From Nocardioides potassii (GTDB lineage Bacteria; Actinomycetota; Actinomycetes; Propionibacteriales; Nocardioidaceae), in NCBI RefSeq assembly GCF_021648885.1, contig NZ_JAKJHZ010000005.1, forward strand, positions 434,001 through 498,000: a stretch of 64,000 nt of DNA. The letters run 5' to 3'. The notes beneath the pieces were generated by a model. That model saw only the letters and a program-made list of their open reading frames with translations. It searched no databases and was not told the origin of the DNA. This document shows positions 16,106-24,582 of the stretch, piece after piece (within the stretch, counting starts at the first letter, position 1; each line of letters begins with the position of its first letter). A program made the position numbers and the translations under genes.

Positions 16106-17371
16106 TCATGCCCTCCTCAGGCGCAGCCGGGAGCCGCTGGACTTCCGACTGGATGGGTTCTGCTCGGCGGCGGGCGTCTCCCCGCCGATCGAGTCGGCCG
16201 TGCTCCTCGCGAAGGAGACGAGGGCCTTGGAGTTGGGGTGGTTGGGGTAGGCGGTCACCAGCGCCTCGCCCCGGTTGACCGCGGCGAGCACCTCGCGGCT
16301 CGACACGAGGGACGCGTCGGCCTTGAGGCCCAGCGTCTTCTCGAACTCCTCGACGGTGAGGCCCACCTTCCCGTCGGCGCGGTTCAGGACGAAGCGCCAC
16401 GTCGACTTCGGGAAGTTGAGCACCTCGAGGGTGCTGGTGGCGAGCTTGAGCGCCTTGAGCGAGGGGATGTCGAGGGTCCCGACGAGGACGATGCCGTCGG
16501 ATCGGTCGAGCGCGCAGAGAGCGAGGTCGTCGAACGTGCCGGAGGTGTCGACGACCACGAAGTCGACCATGCGCTTCAGGGCCTCGAGCAGCTTGGCGAC
16601 GTCGTCCTGCGACGCCTGGTCGGGGGAGTCGATCCGGACCGGGGCAGCGACGACGGACAGGTTGTCGGAGTGACGGGTGAGGATCGACGAGATGCCCTCG
16701 GCGTCTATCACCCCGTTGAACCCCACCAGGTCGTTGATCGTGCGGTGCGGTGTCAGCTGCAGCATGATCGCGACGTCCCCGCTGTTGACGTCGAGGTCCA
16801 CCAGGCACACCGACCTGCCGGAAGCCGCCAGCGAGACGCCGAGGTTGGTCGCGACCAGGCTCTTGCCCACTCCGCCCTTGGTGGAGAAGACCGTGATGAT
16901 CCGCCCGCGCGGCGCCTCCGCCTTGGCCTGCGCTGCCGCCGCCGCAGCCGCGGCGTCGGCCTCTGCCTGCGCACGAGCGGACTCGGCCGCTGCCTGCGCC
17001 TCGTCCATCAGCGTCTGGCCGATGGCGTTGGCCACGGAGCGGGCGCGCTGGACGGCCGTGGTGATGCCGGCCAGGTCACGGGCGGCGACCACCTCCCGCA
17101 TGCCGCTCCGCAGTGCCAGCGACAGCGCTGCGCTGTCGACGTCGTGGCGGAGCAGGATGACGCCCAGGTCGGGTCGGTGCACGCGAGCCCACTGGGCGAG
17201 CTCGGCGGCAGCCTCGCTCGGGACGGACGGTCCGATGACGACCGCGAACTCGTTGGTCTCCGTGCGGACGTGCTCGTCGAGGCCCTCGAGGTCCGCAAAG
17301 GCCTTGGACCCGTGCAGCATCGCCTGGAGGATGCCGCGCTGCGCGGCGTCCGGCTCGAGGACGGCGGTCAC
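16106..17371 (-). CDS. tadZ: TadZ/CpaE-like MinD-family localisation ATPase
   Basis: The 421-residue protein has an N-terminal receiver-like domain (about residues 20-120) and an Ala-rich linker near residues 140-165. The ParA/MinD ATPase domain follows, with a deviant Walker A motif, FSTKGGVGKSLVATNLG, and LVDLDVNSGDVAIML as the Walker A' segment. CpaE/TadZ proteins localise the pilus machine at its assembly site. The receiver-like part lacks an obvious phospho-Asp pocket, as is common in this family. It overlaps the cpaB stop by 4 bases. Confidence 0.94.
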   Translation of the reverse strand: MTAVLEPDAAQRGILQAMLHGSKAFADLEGLDEHVRTETNEFAVVIGPSVPSEAAAELAQWARVHRPDLGVILLRHDVDSAALSLALRSGMREVVAARDLAGITTAVQRARSVANAIGQTLMDEAQAAAESARAQAEADAAAAAAAAQAKAEAPRGRIITVFSTKGGVGKSLVATNLGVSLAASGRSVCLVDLDVNSGDVAIMLQLTPHRTINDLVGFNGVIDAEGISSILTRHSDNLSVVAAPVRIDSPDQASQDDVAKLLEALKRMVDFVVVDTSGTFDDLALCALDRSDGIVLVGTLDIPSLKALKLATSTLEVLNFPKSTWRFVLNRADGKVGLTVEEFEKTLGLKADASLVSSREVLAAVNRGEALVTAYPNHPNSKALVSFARSTADSIGGETPAAEQNPSSRKSSGSRLRLRRA

Positions 17372-18150
17372 GGTGCGACGCCCCGGAACAGCTCGGGGTA
17401 GACGTCGCTGAGGAAGGCACCCGGCTCGTCGGCGGTCTTGCTGTCGTCGGTGAGGAGGGCGAAGTTGAGCTCGCCGGTGCGATCGGCCTGGATGAGCTTC
17501 TCGGCCTGGTCCTGCGTCACCGCGATCGTGAGGATGGTCTTGGCGACCTCCTCGGTGGACGAGCCGCCGTCCTCGTCCTGGGTGGTCCGCGAGGTGACGC
17601 TCGTGGTCCCGACGCCGAGCACCAGGTTGCGCGACAGGACGATGCGCGTGTAGGTGCCGAGCTTCTTCTCCTTGCCGTCAGGCTGGATCTGCACCGCGTT
17701 GAGCGTGGTGGTGAACACCGCCACCTCGTTGCCCGGATTCACGAAGCCGGCCACCCGCTCGAAGTCGGTGAGCTCGACCGACATCGCCATCATGTCGTCG
17801 GGGATCACCAGGCTCTGCGTGTCACCGAGGGTGCCGAACTTCTTGGCGATGAGCTGCTCGCCGGGGTAGATGGTCCCGACCGCCACGTCGTCGGCGATCG
17901 AGGTGGTCGAGGAGAGGCTGCCGTCGACCAGGTCGGCGCGACGGACCTCGGACTTCTCGATCTTCCCGGCATCCTGGGCATCGGAGACGGACTCGCCGAT
18001 GTCGATCGTCTCGGTGGCGACGAGCACCTCGACCAGCTCCTGGTCCTTGGTGGCTCGGGCGTCGATGCCCTGGACGTACAGCACGATCATGGCCGTCCCG
18101 GCCAGTGCGATGAGGGCGGCGACGAGGAGGAGAACAGAACGGCGAGCCAT
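17368..18150 (-). CDS. cpaB: CpaB/RcpC-like Flp pilus assembly protein
   Basis: This 260-residue protein has an N-terminal membrane anchor (VLLLVAALIALAGTAMIVLYV) and an SAF-type domain: LVATETIDIGESVSD, VGTIYPGEQLIAKKF, then the conserved MMAMSVELTDFERVAGFVNPGNEVAVF. CpaB proteins act outside the membrane and are thought to bind peptidoglycan or stabilise the pilus channel. It is the first gene of the operon cpaB-tadZ-tadA-VWA-tadB-tadC-kinase-regulator. The 284-base gap before it holds the operator cluster at 18327. Confidence 0.93.
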   Translation of the reverse strand: MARRSVLLLVAALIALAGTAMIVLYVQGIDARATKDQELVEVLVATETIDIGESVSDAQDAGKIEKSEVRRADLVDGSLSSTTSIADDVAVGTIYPGEQLIAKKFGTLGDTQSLVIPDDMMAMSVELTDFERVAGFVNPGNEVAVFTTTLNAVQIQPDGKEKKLGTYTRIVLSRNLVLGVGTTSVTSRTTQDEDGGSSTEEVAKTILTIAVTQDQAEKLIQADRTGELNFALLTDDSKTADEPGAFLSDVYPELFRGVAP

Positions 18151-18326
18151 GGTGCAGTCCTTCGCGGGTCATGTGGTCCCCCCACGGGGGGATTCGGTCG
18201 CGTAGGCGGATCCAGGGACTCTGCGTGAAGTCGAGCCCCGGTGCCCTCCCAGCGGATCGAATGTAGGGGCCGCGTTTGACTGCTTGTGGGCTAAACCTGG
18301 CAAACCACCCGAAAGCGGTGCCGGAG

Positions 18327-18364
18327 TGGCCCGAAGTGACTAGTCAGACCTAGTCATCGACTAG
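18327..18364. promoter_or_regulatory. Tad-regulon operator cluster, site C
   Basis: TGGCCCGAAGTGACTA (18327-18342) is identical to site D and shares its strong half GTGACTA with site A. It is followed by TAGTCAG (18341), and then by TAGTC and GACTA halves at 18351 and 18359. TGACTAGTCA (18337-18346) is itself a perfect palindrome. The cluster of half-sites lies about 180 bases upstream of cpaB. In the rest of the gap 18151-18434 I see no gene; an A/T-richer stretch at 18260-18300 could hold the promoter. Confidence 0.58.
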
Positions 18365-18434
18365 CCCGCGGCTCGGGAGCGGCAGGATGACCGGAGAACG
18401 ACCGAAGATCTCTCGAAGAGCCGGTGGCCGGGCA

Positions 18435-20231
18435 TCAGCCGAGGTAGATCGCCTCGATCTCGCGGCGCGCCTCACGCACCACGACGTTGCGCTTGAGCTT
18501 GAGGCTGGGCGTGAGGTGGCCGCCCTCCTCGGTCCACTCGTCCCTGAGGATCGTGAACTTGCGGATCGCCTCTGCCTTCGAGACCGCCTTGTTGGCGTCG
18601 TCGACGGCCTCCTGGATCGCCGCAACGAGGTCGGGGTCGTCCAGCACCTCGCCCACGTCGGCGGACTTGCCGTGCTCCGTCGCCCACGCGGGATAGGTCT
18701 CGCGGTCGATGGTCACCAGTGCGCCGATGAAGGGCTGTCCGTCACCGACCACCAGGCACTGGTCGACCAGGGGGTGGGCGCGCAGTCGGTCCTCGAGCAC
18801 GGCCGGGGCGACGTTCTTGCCGCCGGCCGTCACGAGGATCTCCTTCTTGCGTCCGGTGATCCGGACGAAGCCCTCGTCGTCGACCTCGCCCACGTCGCCG
18901 GTGTGGAACCACCCGTCGCGGTCCAGGGCCTCGGCGGTCGCTGCGTCGTTGCCCCAGTAGCCGGCGAACACCTGACCACCGCGGAACAGCAGCTCGCCGT
19001 CGTCGGCGACCCGCGCGGCCGTGCCCGGGAGGGGCCGGCCGACCGTGCCGATGCGCGTGGCGCCGGGGAGGTTGGCGGACAGTGCCGCCGTGGTCTCGGT
19101 CAGGCCGTATCCCTCGAGTACCGTCAGTCCGACACCGCGGTAGAAGTGCCCCAGCCGCTCGCCGAGCGGGGCCCCGCCGGAGATGGCGTAGGCGCAGCTC
19201 CCACCGAGCGCCTGGCGCAGCCTGCCGTAGACGAGCCGGTCGAAGAGCGCGTGCTGGGCGCGCAGCCGTACGGGCACCTTCTTGCCGTCCTGGGCGCGGG
19301 ACCACGCGATGGCGACGTCTGCCGCGCGGTCGAAGATCCTGCCGCGGCCGTCGGCGGCGGCACGCTGCGAGGCGGTGTTGAACACCTTCTCGAACACGCG
19401 AGGCACGGCGAGGATGAAGGTCGGCCGGAACTCGCCGAGGTCTGCCACGAGGTTCTTGATGTCGGCGCTGTGGCCCATCCGGGCGCGACTCTTCACGCAC
19501 CCGACCTGGATGATCCGTGCGAACACGTGCGCGAGCGGGAGGAACAGCAGGGTCGAGGCGTCCTCGGTGTCGAAGAGGTCGCCCAGCTCGTCGACCGCGA
19601 CCCCGAGCTCGAACATGAAGTTGCCGTGGGTGAGCATGCAGCCCTTGGGCTTGCCGGTGGTGCCGCTGGTGTAGATCAGCGTGGCGAGGTCGCCCGGGGA
19701 GGCGCTCGTACGGCGCTGCTCGAGCAGCTCGTCGGTGATGTCGGAGCCGAGACGGCCGAGGACGTCGACGGCGTTGTCCTCGATCGACCACACGTGCTGG
19801 AGCTCGGCCAGGTCGCCGGACTGGCGCGCCTCACGTACCCGGGCGAGGTGGTCGGGGCCTTCGGCGACGACTGCGCGGGCGCCGGAGTCCTGGAGGATCC
19901 ACCCGATCTGCTCGGCGGAGGAGGTCTCGTAGATCGGCACCGAGACGGCGCCGGCGAACCAGGTCGCGTAGTCGAGCAGCGTCCACTCGTAGCGGGTCTT
20001 GGACAAGATGGCGACCCGGTCGCCGACCTCGACGCCGGCCGCGACCAGGCCCTTGGCCACTGCACGTACCTCGTCGTGGAACTGCTCGGCGGTGACGTCG
20101 ACCCACCCGTCGGAGGTGCGTCGGCTGAAGACGGCCGCCCCGCCGGCGTCGCGTGCGTTGGCGACGACGTCGTCGGTGAGGTTCCCCGCGGTGGGGATGG
20201 TGGTCGAGAGTGGTGCGGCGTACTCACGCAC
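18435..20231 (-). CDS. Long-chain fatty-acid-CoA ligase (AMP-forming)
   Basis: GTG at 20231 follows AGGAGG by 6 bases and gives 598 residues; the frame is open further upstream, but those residues are not family-like. Adenylation motifs are clear: LIYTSGTTGKPKGCMLTH (P-loop), GYGLTETTA, and WFHTGDVGEVDDEGFVRITG, with the A10 Lys region in LTPSLKLKRNVV. The family (FadD15/AMP-binding long-chain ligases, as at Rv2187) activates fatty acids to acyl-CoA for lipid synthesis or breakdown, at or near the membrane. A membrane methyltransferase-like gene lies just downstream of its start, on the same strand. Confidence 0.95.
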   Translation of the reverse strand: MREYAAPLSTTIPTAGNLTDDVVANARDAGGAAVFSRRTSDGWVDVTAEQFHDEVRAVAKGLVAAGVEVGDRVAILSKTRYEWTLLDYATWFAGAVSVPIYETSSAEQIGWILQDSGARAVVAEGPDHLARVREARQSGDLAELQHVWSIEDNAVDVLGRLGSDITDELLEQRRTSASPGDLATLIYTSGTTGKPKGCMLTHGNFMFELGVAVDELGDLFDTEDASTLLFLPLAHVFARIIQVGCVKSRARMGHSADIKNLVADLGEFRPTFILAVPRVFEKVFNTASQRAAADGRGRIFDRAADVAIAWSRAQDGKKVPVRLRAQHALFDRLVYGRLRQALGGSCAYAISGGAPLGERLGHFYRGVGLTVLEGYGLTETTAALSANLPGATRIGTVGRPLPGTAARVADDGELLFRGGQVFAGYWGNDAATAEALDRDGWFHTGDVGEVDDEGFVRITGRKKEILVTAGGKNVAPAVLEDRLRAHPLVDQCLVVGDGQPFIGALVTIDRETYPAWATEHGKSADVGEVLDDPDLVAAIQEAVDDANKAVSKAEAIRKFTILRDEWTEEGGHLTPSLKLKRNVVVREARREIEAIYLG

Positions 20232-20241
20232 GGGGGACCTC

Positions 20242-20895
20242 CTAGCTGCGGCCGAGTGCCGGCACGAGCATAGGGGTGCGGCTCTGGTACTCCACATAGC
20301 CGGGCAGCTCGGCGGCCAGCAGTGCCTCCTCCCGCCGGGCACGCATCACCTGGAACACGCCGAGCGCGACGAGGACCACCCACGGCCAGGCTCCGGAGTG
20401 GGCGAGGCAGAGGCCGACGACGTTGAGCAGCTCGGCGGCATAGAGGGGGTGGCGGACCTTGGCGTAGGGACCGTGGGTGACGACCTCGCGGGCCTGCGGC
20501 ACGACGCTGATGTTGGTGCCGAGCGCGCCGAGCGCCCAGAGCATCGCGGCGAGACCGAGGGCCAGGACGGCCGCCGAGACGGACTCGCGCGCCGTGCCGG
20601 TGGCCAGGCCGTCGGACACCAGCGGGATCGCGAAGGGGGCAGCCGTGCCGGCGAACGCGACCAACCACGACGACCACCGCAGGTCGGTGCGGTCGGACGG
20701 GACGCGACGCAGGTACGCCCAGACGAGGAGGAGGTAGAACACCATCGTCAAGGTCGTCGCGACGGTCTTGAGCGGGGAGGACAACGGGTCCTCCTGCGCC
20801 AGGTGCGCGGCGTTCAGGACGAGGAAGAACGTGAACAACGTGACGGCGACGAGGCGGCCGGTGTCGACTCGACCGGTGGTGTGGTTCGGGCTCAC
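20242..20895 (-). CDS. Membrane methyltransferase-like protein (ICMT/PEMT family)
   Basis: GTG at 20895 with AGGAAG upstream gives 217 residues; the frame is open upstream, but the extra part overlaps the divergent SRPBCC gene. There are about five membrane helices. The C-terminal signature PYAKVRHPLYAAELLNVVG fits the RHPxY motif of isoprenylcysteine carboxyl methyltransferases and phospholipid N-methyltransferases, where it binds S-adenosylmethionine. The substrate is unknown; lipid or quinone methylation is possible. It ends 10 bases upstream of the acyl-CoA ligase start, so the two form an operon. Confidence 0.8.
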   Translation of the reverse strand: MSPNHTTGRVDTGRLVAVTLFTFFLVLNAAHLAQEDPLSSPLKTVATTLTMVFYLLLVWAYLRRVPSDRTDLRWSSWLVAFAGTAAPFAIPLVSDGLATGTARESVSAAVLALGLAAMLWALGALGTNISVVPQAREVVTHGPYAKVRHPLYAAELLNVVGLCLAHSGAWPWVVLVALGVFQVMRARREEALLAAELPGYVEYQSRTPMLVPALGRS

Positions 20896-20997
20896 GGTGG
20901 CGTCTTCCTGGGAGGGGCTGGCGCGTCCGAGGGTAGTGCGGATGCGGCGGCCCGGGAGGCGTTTCGGCGCAAGCGGGGCGCGCGATAGGTTCACGCC

Positions 20998-21435
20998 ATG
21001 GCCGAACAGACCTCCTCGTCGATCACGATCGACGCCCCACCGGCCGACGTGATGGCCGTCATCGCCGACTTCGAGTCCTATCCCTCGTGGGCCAAGGGCG
21101 TGCAGAAGGCGGAGATCGTCGCGCCGGGCACCGGCGACCGCGCCGAGCAGGTCTACTTCGCGCTCGACGTCTCGCCCATCAAGGACGACTACACCCTCGC
21201 CTACGACTGGGACGGGGACCGCGAGGTCACGTGGACCCTGGTCGAGGGCAACATGCTGAAGATGCTCGACGGCGCCTACACGCTCGTGGACCGCGGTGAC
21301 GGTACGACCGAGGTGACCTACCGCCTCGCCCTCGACGTCAGCATCCCGCTGATCGGCATGCTGAAGCGCAAGGGCGAGAAGATCCTCATCGACACCGCGC
21401 TCAAGGGGCTCAAGAAGCGCGTCGAGTCGCTGTGA
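20998..21435 (+). CDS. SRPBCC (START/cyclase-like) ligand-binding protein
   Basis: The 145-residue protein has a Bet v1/START fold pattern: an opening SSITIDAPPADVMAVIADFESYPSWAKGV, a strand-rich middle (EVTWTLVEGNMLKMLDG) and a long C-terminal helix (MLKRKGEKILIDTALKGLKKRVE). This family binds lipids or polyketides in a hydrophobic cavity. It corresponds in family and position to M. tuberculosis Rv2185c, next to the fatty-acid CoA ligase. The ligand is not known. It overlaps the next gene by 4 bases. Confidence 0.88.
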   Translation: MAEQTSSSITIDAPPADVMAVIADFESYPSWAKGVQKAEIVAPGTGDRAEQVYFALDVSPIKDDYTLAYDWDGDREVTWTLVEGNMLKMLDGAYTLVDRGDGTTEVTYRLALDVSIPLIGMLKRKGEKILIDTALKGLKKRVESL

Positions 21436-21815
21436 CCGAGGCCCGGGACGTCGGCCCACTTGCCGAGGAGGCCGCCAAGCTGGTCGGTGCGCTGTCGGGC
21501 TGGGCCCGGGAGCACGCGGCTGAGGCGGGGCACGGGCTGTCCGACCTCGCTGATCAGGCGGCGTCGGCGGTCCACGGCCTCGACGAGCACCTCGCCACCG
21601 GGGCGGCCGAGTGCACGGTGTGTCCGCTCTGCCGCACGGCTCGCGCCGTGCGACAGATCGACCCCGAGGTGACCACCCACCTCGCGTCGGCGTTCTCCTC
21701 GCTGGTCCAGGCTGCCAGCGTGCTCCTCGGCACGCCCGTACCCACGCGGGCAGGGGAGGACGTCGAGGACGTTCCGGCAGACGACGCCCGGCCGGAGAAA
21801 CCCGACGCCCGGTGA
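21432..21815 (+). CDS. Conserved actinobacterial small protein with Cys motif
   Basis: GTG at 21432 overlaps the SRPBCC stop, giving 127 residues. The N-terminal half is helical and acidic (EEAAKLVGALSGWAREHAAEAG), the middle has CTVCPLCRTARAVRQ, and the tail is low-complexity and Asp/Pro-rich. Homologues with this CxxC pattern lie beside SRPBCC and ROK-kinase genes in streptomycetes. No function is established that I know of. The four-base overlap suggests translation coupled with the SRPBCC protein. Confidence 0.75.
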   Translation: MTEARDVGPLAEEAAKLVGALSGWAREHAAEAGHGLSDLADQAASAVHGLDEHLATGAAECTVCPLCRTARAVRQIDPEVTTHLASAFSSLVQAASVLLGTPVPTRAGEDVEDVPADDARPEKPDAR

Positions 21816-21830
21816 CGCGGGGGCGTCAGG

Positions 21831-23030
21831 TCACTGCGTCAGGCGGGTGCGGCGCAGGCCGCCGTCGCACGTGGCGCCCAGCGCGCACTCCGACTCGGCG
21901 TTCGACCCGCTCGTGCGCACCGAGACGTACTTCAGCACGATGTAGTTGTTCTCGTTGTTGCCGTTGGTGTCGCTGCCGGCGAGGTAGGGGTTGCCCGCGC
22001 ACTCGCCGGTGGAGGAGTGGTACTTCTCCTGGTTGCTGAAGTGGTAGCCGCACACGACCGCGCCGAGCAGCTTGTAGACCGGGAAGACGGTGTTCGTGCC
22101 GCTGCCCGACGTGGTGTCGTCACTGCACTGCGGAGTCACGCAGAAGACGGGGAAGATGCTGACCTTCTGCTGATCGACGAGGTACTTCCACGAGTCGGCG
22201 ATGTGACCCGCGTCGAGGCTGCCGGGGTCGCCGCTCATGCACGTCTCGGACCCCTGGGGCGCCGTGGGGCAGGCGGCTTCGAGCACCACGGTCAGGGCGC
22301 CCGGCGTGTTGACGTCCGCCTGGCCGGGGATCACGGTGACGCGGTTCTTGCAACCGTCCTTGATCTGGGCCTCGAGGGTCGTGGTCGCGCCGCCGCGCTC
22401 CTCGGGGCAGTCGAGGGTCCACCAGTTGCCGGCGCTCTTCGGCTTGGGGCACTGGGGCGGCGACTTGGTGCCGTTGAGCGGGTAGAAGATCTGCACGAAC
22501 TGACCCGGAACGCTGTTGCCGATGGCTGCCGAGCACAGGGCCAGGGGGCGGACGCTCTCGCCGGCGCCGGGTGCCACGTCGATGGTGGCCTCCGCCGTGC
22601 GGGACGTGGTGACCTTCTTCGCGCCGCCGAACACCCCTGCGAAGCCGGCGTCGGTCGTGCCCTTGTTGCCGAACTGGACGGTGACGACCTTGAGCTTGGG
22701 GTCGCAGGCGACCTTCCACGTGCCGTCCTCGGCCCAGGTGCTGCTCGGATAGTTCTTCTTCGCCACGCTGATGGCCAGCGCGTGCGCCTTGCCCACCTCG
22801 ACGGAGTTCGACAGCACCGCGTTGCAGGTGCCGGGCACCTTGGTCAGGGACTGCGCGGCCGCGAGGGCTCCGGCGTCGGCCGCCTTCTGCAGGTTGCGGT
22901 TGCTGACGTAGGCCGCGCCGAGGTCGACGGTGAAGGCGGACAGGCCGATGAGGAAGACGGAGAGGATGCCGACGAGGACCGCTGTGGCGCCGCGGTCGTC
23001 CCGGGGCCTCGCTGCCCGTACGGGGATCAC
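21831..23030 (-). CDS. tadG: TadG-like pilus assembly protein (pseudopilin-type N-terminus)
   Basis: The start is a GTG at 23030 overlapping the TadE stop (GTGA), which gives 399 residues; a longer open frame extends upstream but lies inside tadE. It begins with basic residues, then DDRGATAVLVGILSVFLIGL, the TadE/G-type N-terminal helix with AAYVSNRNLQKAADAGALAAAQ. The rest is an extracellular region rich in paired cysteines, ending CALGATCDGG. TadG proteins anchor or cap the pilus at the membrane. It lies downstream of tadE in a small operon apart from the main Tad cluster. Confidence 0.9.
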   Translation of the reverse strand: MIPVRAARPRDDRGATAVLVGILSVFLIGLSAFTVDLGAAYVSNRNLQKAADAGALAAAQSLTKVPGTCNAVLSNSVEVGKAHALAISVAKKNYPSSTWAEDGTWKVACDPKLKVVTVQFGNKGTTDAGFAGVFGGAKKVTTSRTAEATIDVAPGAGESVRPLALCSAAIGNSVPGQFVQIFYPLNGTKSPPQCPKPKSAGNWWTLDCPEERGGATTTLEAQIKDGCKNRVTVIPGQADVNTPGALTVVLEAACPTAPQGSETCMSGDPGSLDAGHIADSWKYLVDQQKVSIFPVFCVTPQCSDDTTSGSGTNTVFPVYKLLGAVVCGYHFSNQEKYHSSTGECAGNPYLAGSDTNGNNENNYIVLKYVSVRTSGSNAESECALGATCDGGLRRTRLTQ

Positions 23031-23464
23031 TGGTACTCGCACTGGAACTCCGCCTTGCTGGACAGTGTGACCTGCTTCGGGAGAAGGGACTTCGGAAGCG
23101 GCCAGGGGATGAGGAACTTGGTCGTCACCGTGCCTTGGACGATCATGCTCGCGCCGAACGTGCTGCCCTTGCACGTCGAGCCGACGCCGCCGTACGTCAC
23201 GCCGAAGCCGGACGTCTGTGACTTCGCGATGACCGTGGAGTTCCACTGGTTCGTGGCCACGGTCGCCGGGACGTTGCCGGTCTGGACGACCCCGGCGCGG
23301 GCGCCTGCGCGGATGGCGTTGTCGAGCGACAGCTGCTGGGCGAAGACGAGGCCGAAGTTGACGATGCCGGCGATGACCATGAGCAACGGGATCAGCGTGA
23401 GCGCGAACTCCACCGCGGACACGCCACGTTCGTCGCGTGTCTTCTTGCTGGTGCGCCAGCGCAT
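23027..23464 (-). CDS. tadE: TadE-like minor pseudopilin
   Basis: The 145-residue protein has the TadE signature ERGVSAVEFALTLIPLLMVI near the N-terminus, with a Glu five residues after the Gly as in type IV-type prepilins. LDNAIRAGARAGVVQTG, typical of TadE/F, follows. It would be processed by a prepilin peptidase, which is not encoded in this window. It is followed by the overlapping tadG and preceded by operator candidate D. Confidence 0.92.
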   Translation of the reverse strand: MRWRTSKKTRDERGVSAVEFALTLIPLLMVIAGIVNFGLVFAQQLSLDNAIRAGARAGVVQTGNVPATVATNQWNSTVIAKSQTSGFGVTYGGVGSTCKGSTFGASMIVQGTVTTKFLIPWPLPKSLLPKQVTLSSKAEFQCEYQ

Positions 23465-23563
23465 GAGATCCCCTAACCCCGAAACAGTTCGCCTGCCAAG
23501 GTACGAGTCACGGTCGTGGCTGTCGCTCCATTCCCGGCACTCTTAACCGGTCGGCGGCGAAGA

Positions 23564-23579
23564 TGGCCCGAAGTGACTA
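23564..23579. promoter_or_regulatory. Tad-regulon operator candidate, site D
   Basis: TGGCCCGAAGTGACTA is identical to site C over all 16 bases, and the identity extends one base further (G). It lies 100 bases upstream of tadE. It also lies 61 bases before the divergent ROK kinase gene start, so it could affect both. The exact repeat between two separate pilus promoters argues against chance. Confidence 0.6.
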
Positions 23580-23639
23580 GACGGGTGGTCCGGGCGGTCC
23601 ATGCAGCTCGCACGTTCACGCATGCGCAAGGATGCGCGG

Positions 23640-24581
23640 ATGGACGGATTGGTCGTCGTCGGGGTCGACATCGGGGGCACCAAGGTGCTCGCAGGCGTCG
23701 TCGATGACGACGGCACGGTGTCCGCCACCGCACTCCGCACGACGCCGGGGCGGCGTGGCGTCACCCGTCAGGCCGAGGACGCGCTGGCCGAGGCCGTCCT
23801 CGAGGCTGCGGCGGGCCGCCCGCTCGCCGGTGTGGGCGTGGCAGCGGCCGGGTTCGTCGACCCGGCGGGGGAGCGGGTGATGTTCGCGCCGCACCTGCCG
23901 TGGCAGGGCGAGCCGCTCCGTGACCTGCTGGAGCAGCGTCTGGGTTGCCCCGTGCTGCTCGACAACGACGCGAACTGCGCGGCGCGCGCCGAGGCGCACC
24001 ACGGCGCAGCGCGAGGAGCCGGGTCTGCCCTGATGATCACGATGGGCACGGGGATCGGCGGGGCGCTCCTGCTCGGCGACCGGGTGCTGCGCGGCGCGAA
24101 CGGCATGGCCGGGGAGTTCGGCCACATGCAGGTCGTCCCGGGCGGCCAGGCGTGCGAGTGCGGGAGGAGCGGGTGCTGGGAGCAGTACTCGTCGGGCAAC
24201 GCACTGGTCCGCAACGCCCGCGCGATGATGGTCGAGCAGCCGTCGGTGCTGGCCGAGGCGAGCGGGGGGCGGCCCGAGCGGGTGACGGGTCCGATGGTCA
24301 CCGCTGCGGCCGAGCAAGGTGATCTCGTCGCACGCCAGGCGTTCGCCGCGGTCGGCGACTGGCTGGGTGTCGGCACCGCCAACCTCGTCGCGGCCCTCGA
24401 CCCGGAGCTCGTGGTCGTCGGGGGCGGGGTGTCGGCAGCGGGCGACAGGCTCCTCGACCCGGCGCGTGCAGCACTGCGCCGTACGCTCGTCGGGGCAGCG
24501 CACCGCCGGGTGCCCGAGCTCGTCGCGGCCACGCTGGGCCCACAGGCGGGGATGATCGGCGCAGCGCTGATGGTCCGCTGA
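23640..24581 (+). CDS. ROK-family sugar kinase (probable glucokinase)
   Basis: The start is set at the ATG at 23640, with AAGGA upstream; two further ATGs (23601, 23622) lack ribosome sites. The 313-residue kinase has the ATP-binding DIGGTKVLAGV motif, the ROK signature with the catalytic Asp in LLDNDANCAA, and the zinc-binding cluster CECGRSGCWEQY. This fits bacterial ROK glucokinases, which phosphorylate glucose to glucose-6-phosphate in the cytoplasm. The GxVxVAAAGFVD segment belongs to the sugar-binding side. Streptomyces glkA has a similar neighbourhood. Substrate preference is not proven by sequence. Confidence 0.9.
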   Translation: MDGLVVVGVDIGGTKVLAGVVDDDGTVSATALRTTPGRRGVTRQAEDALAEAVLEAAAGRPLAGVGVAAAGFVDPAGERVMFAPHLPWQGEPLRDLLEQRLGCPVLLDNDANCAARAEAHHGAARGAGSALMITMGTGIGGALLLGDRVLRGANGMAGEFGHMQVVPGGQACECGRSGCWEQYSSGNALVRNARAMMVEQPSVLAEASGGRPERVTGPMVTAAAEQGDLVARQAFAAVGDWLGVGTANLVAALDPELVVVGGGVSAAGDRLLDPARAALRRTLVGAAHRRVPELVAATLGPQAGMIGAALMVR

Positions 24582-24582
24582 G

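Noticed and set aside
20896..21459. Upstream extension of the membrane methyltransferase-like gene
   Set aside because: It would overlap the divergent SRPBCC gene almost completely and has no helix or family match; the GTG at 20895 has AGGAAG upstream.
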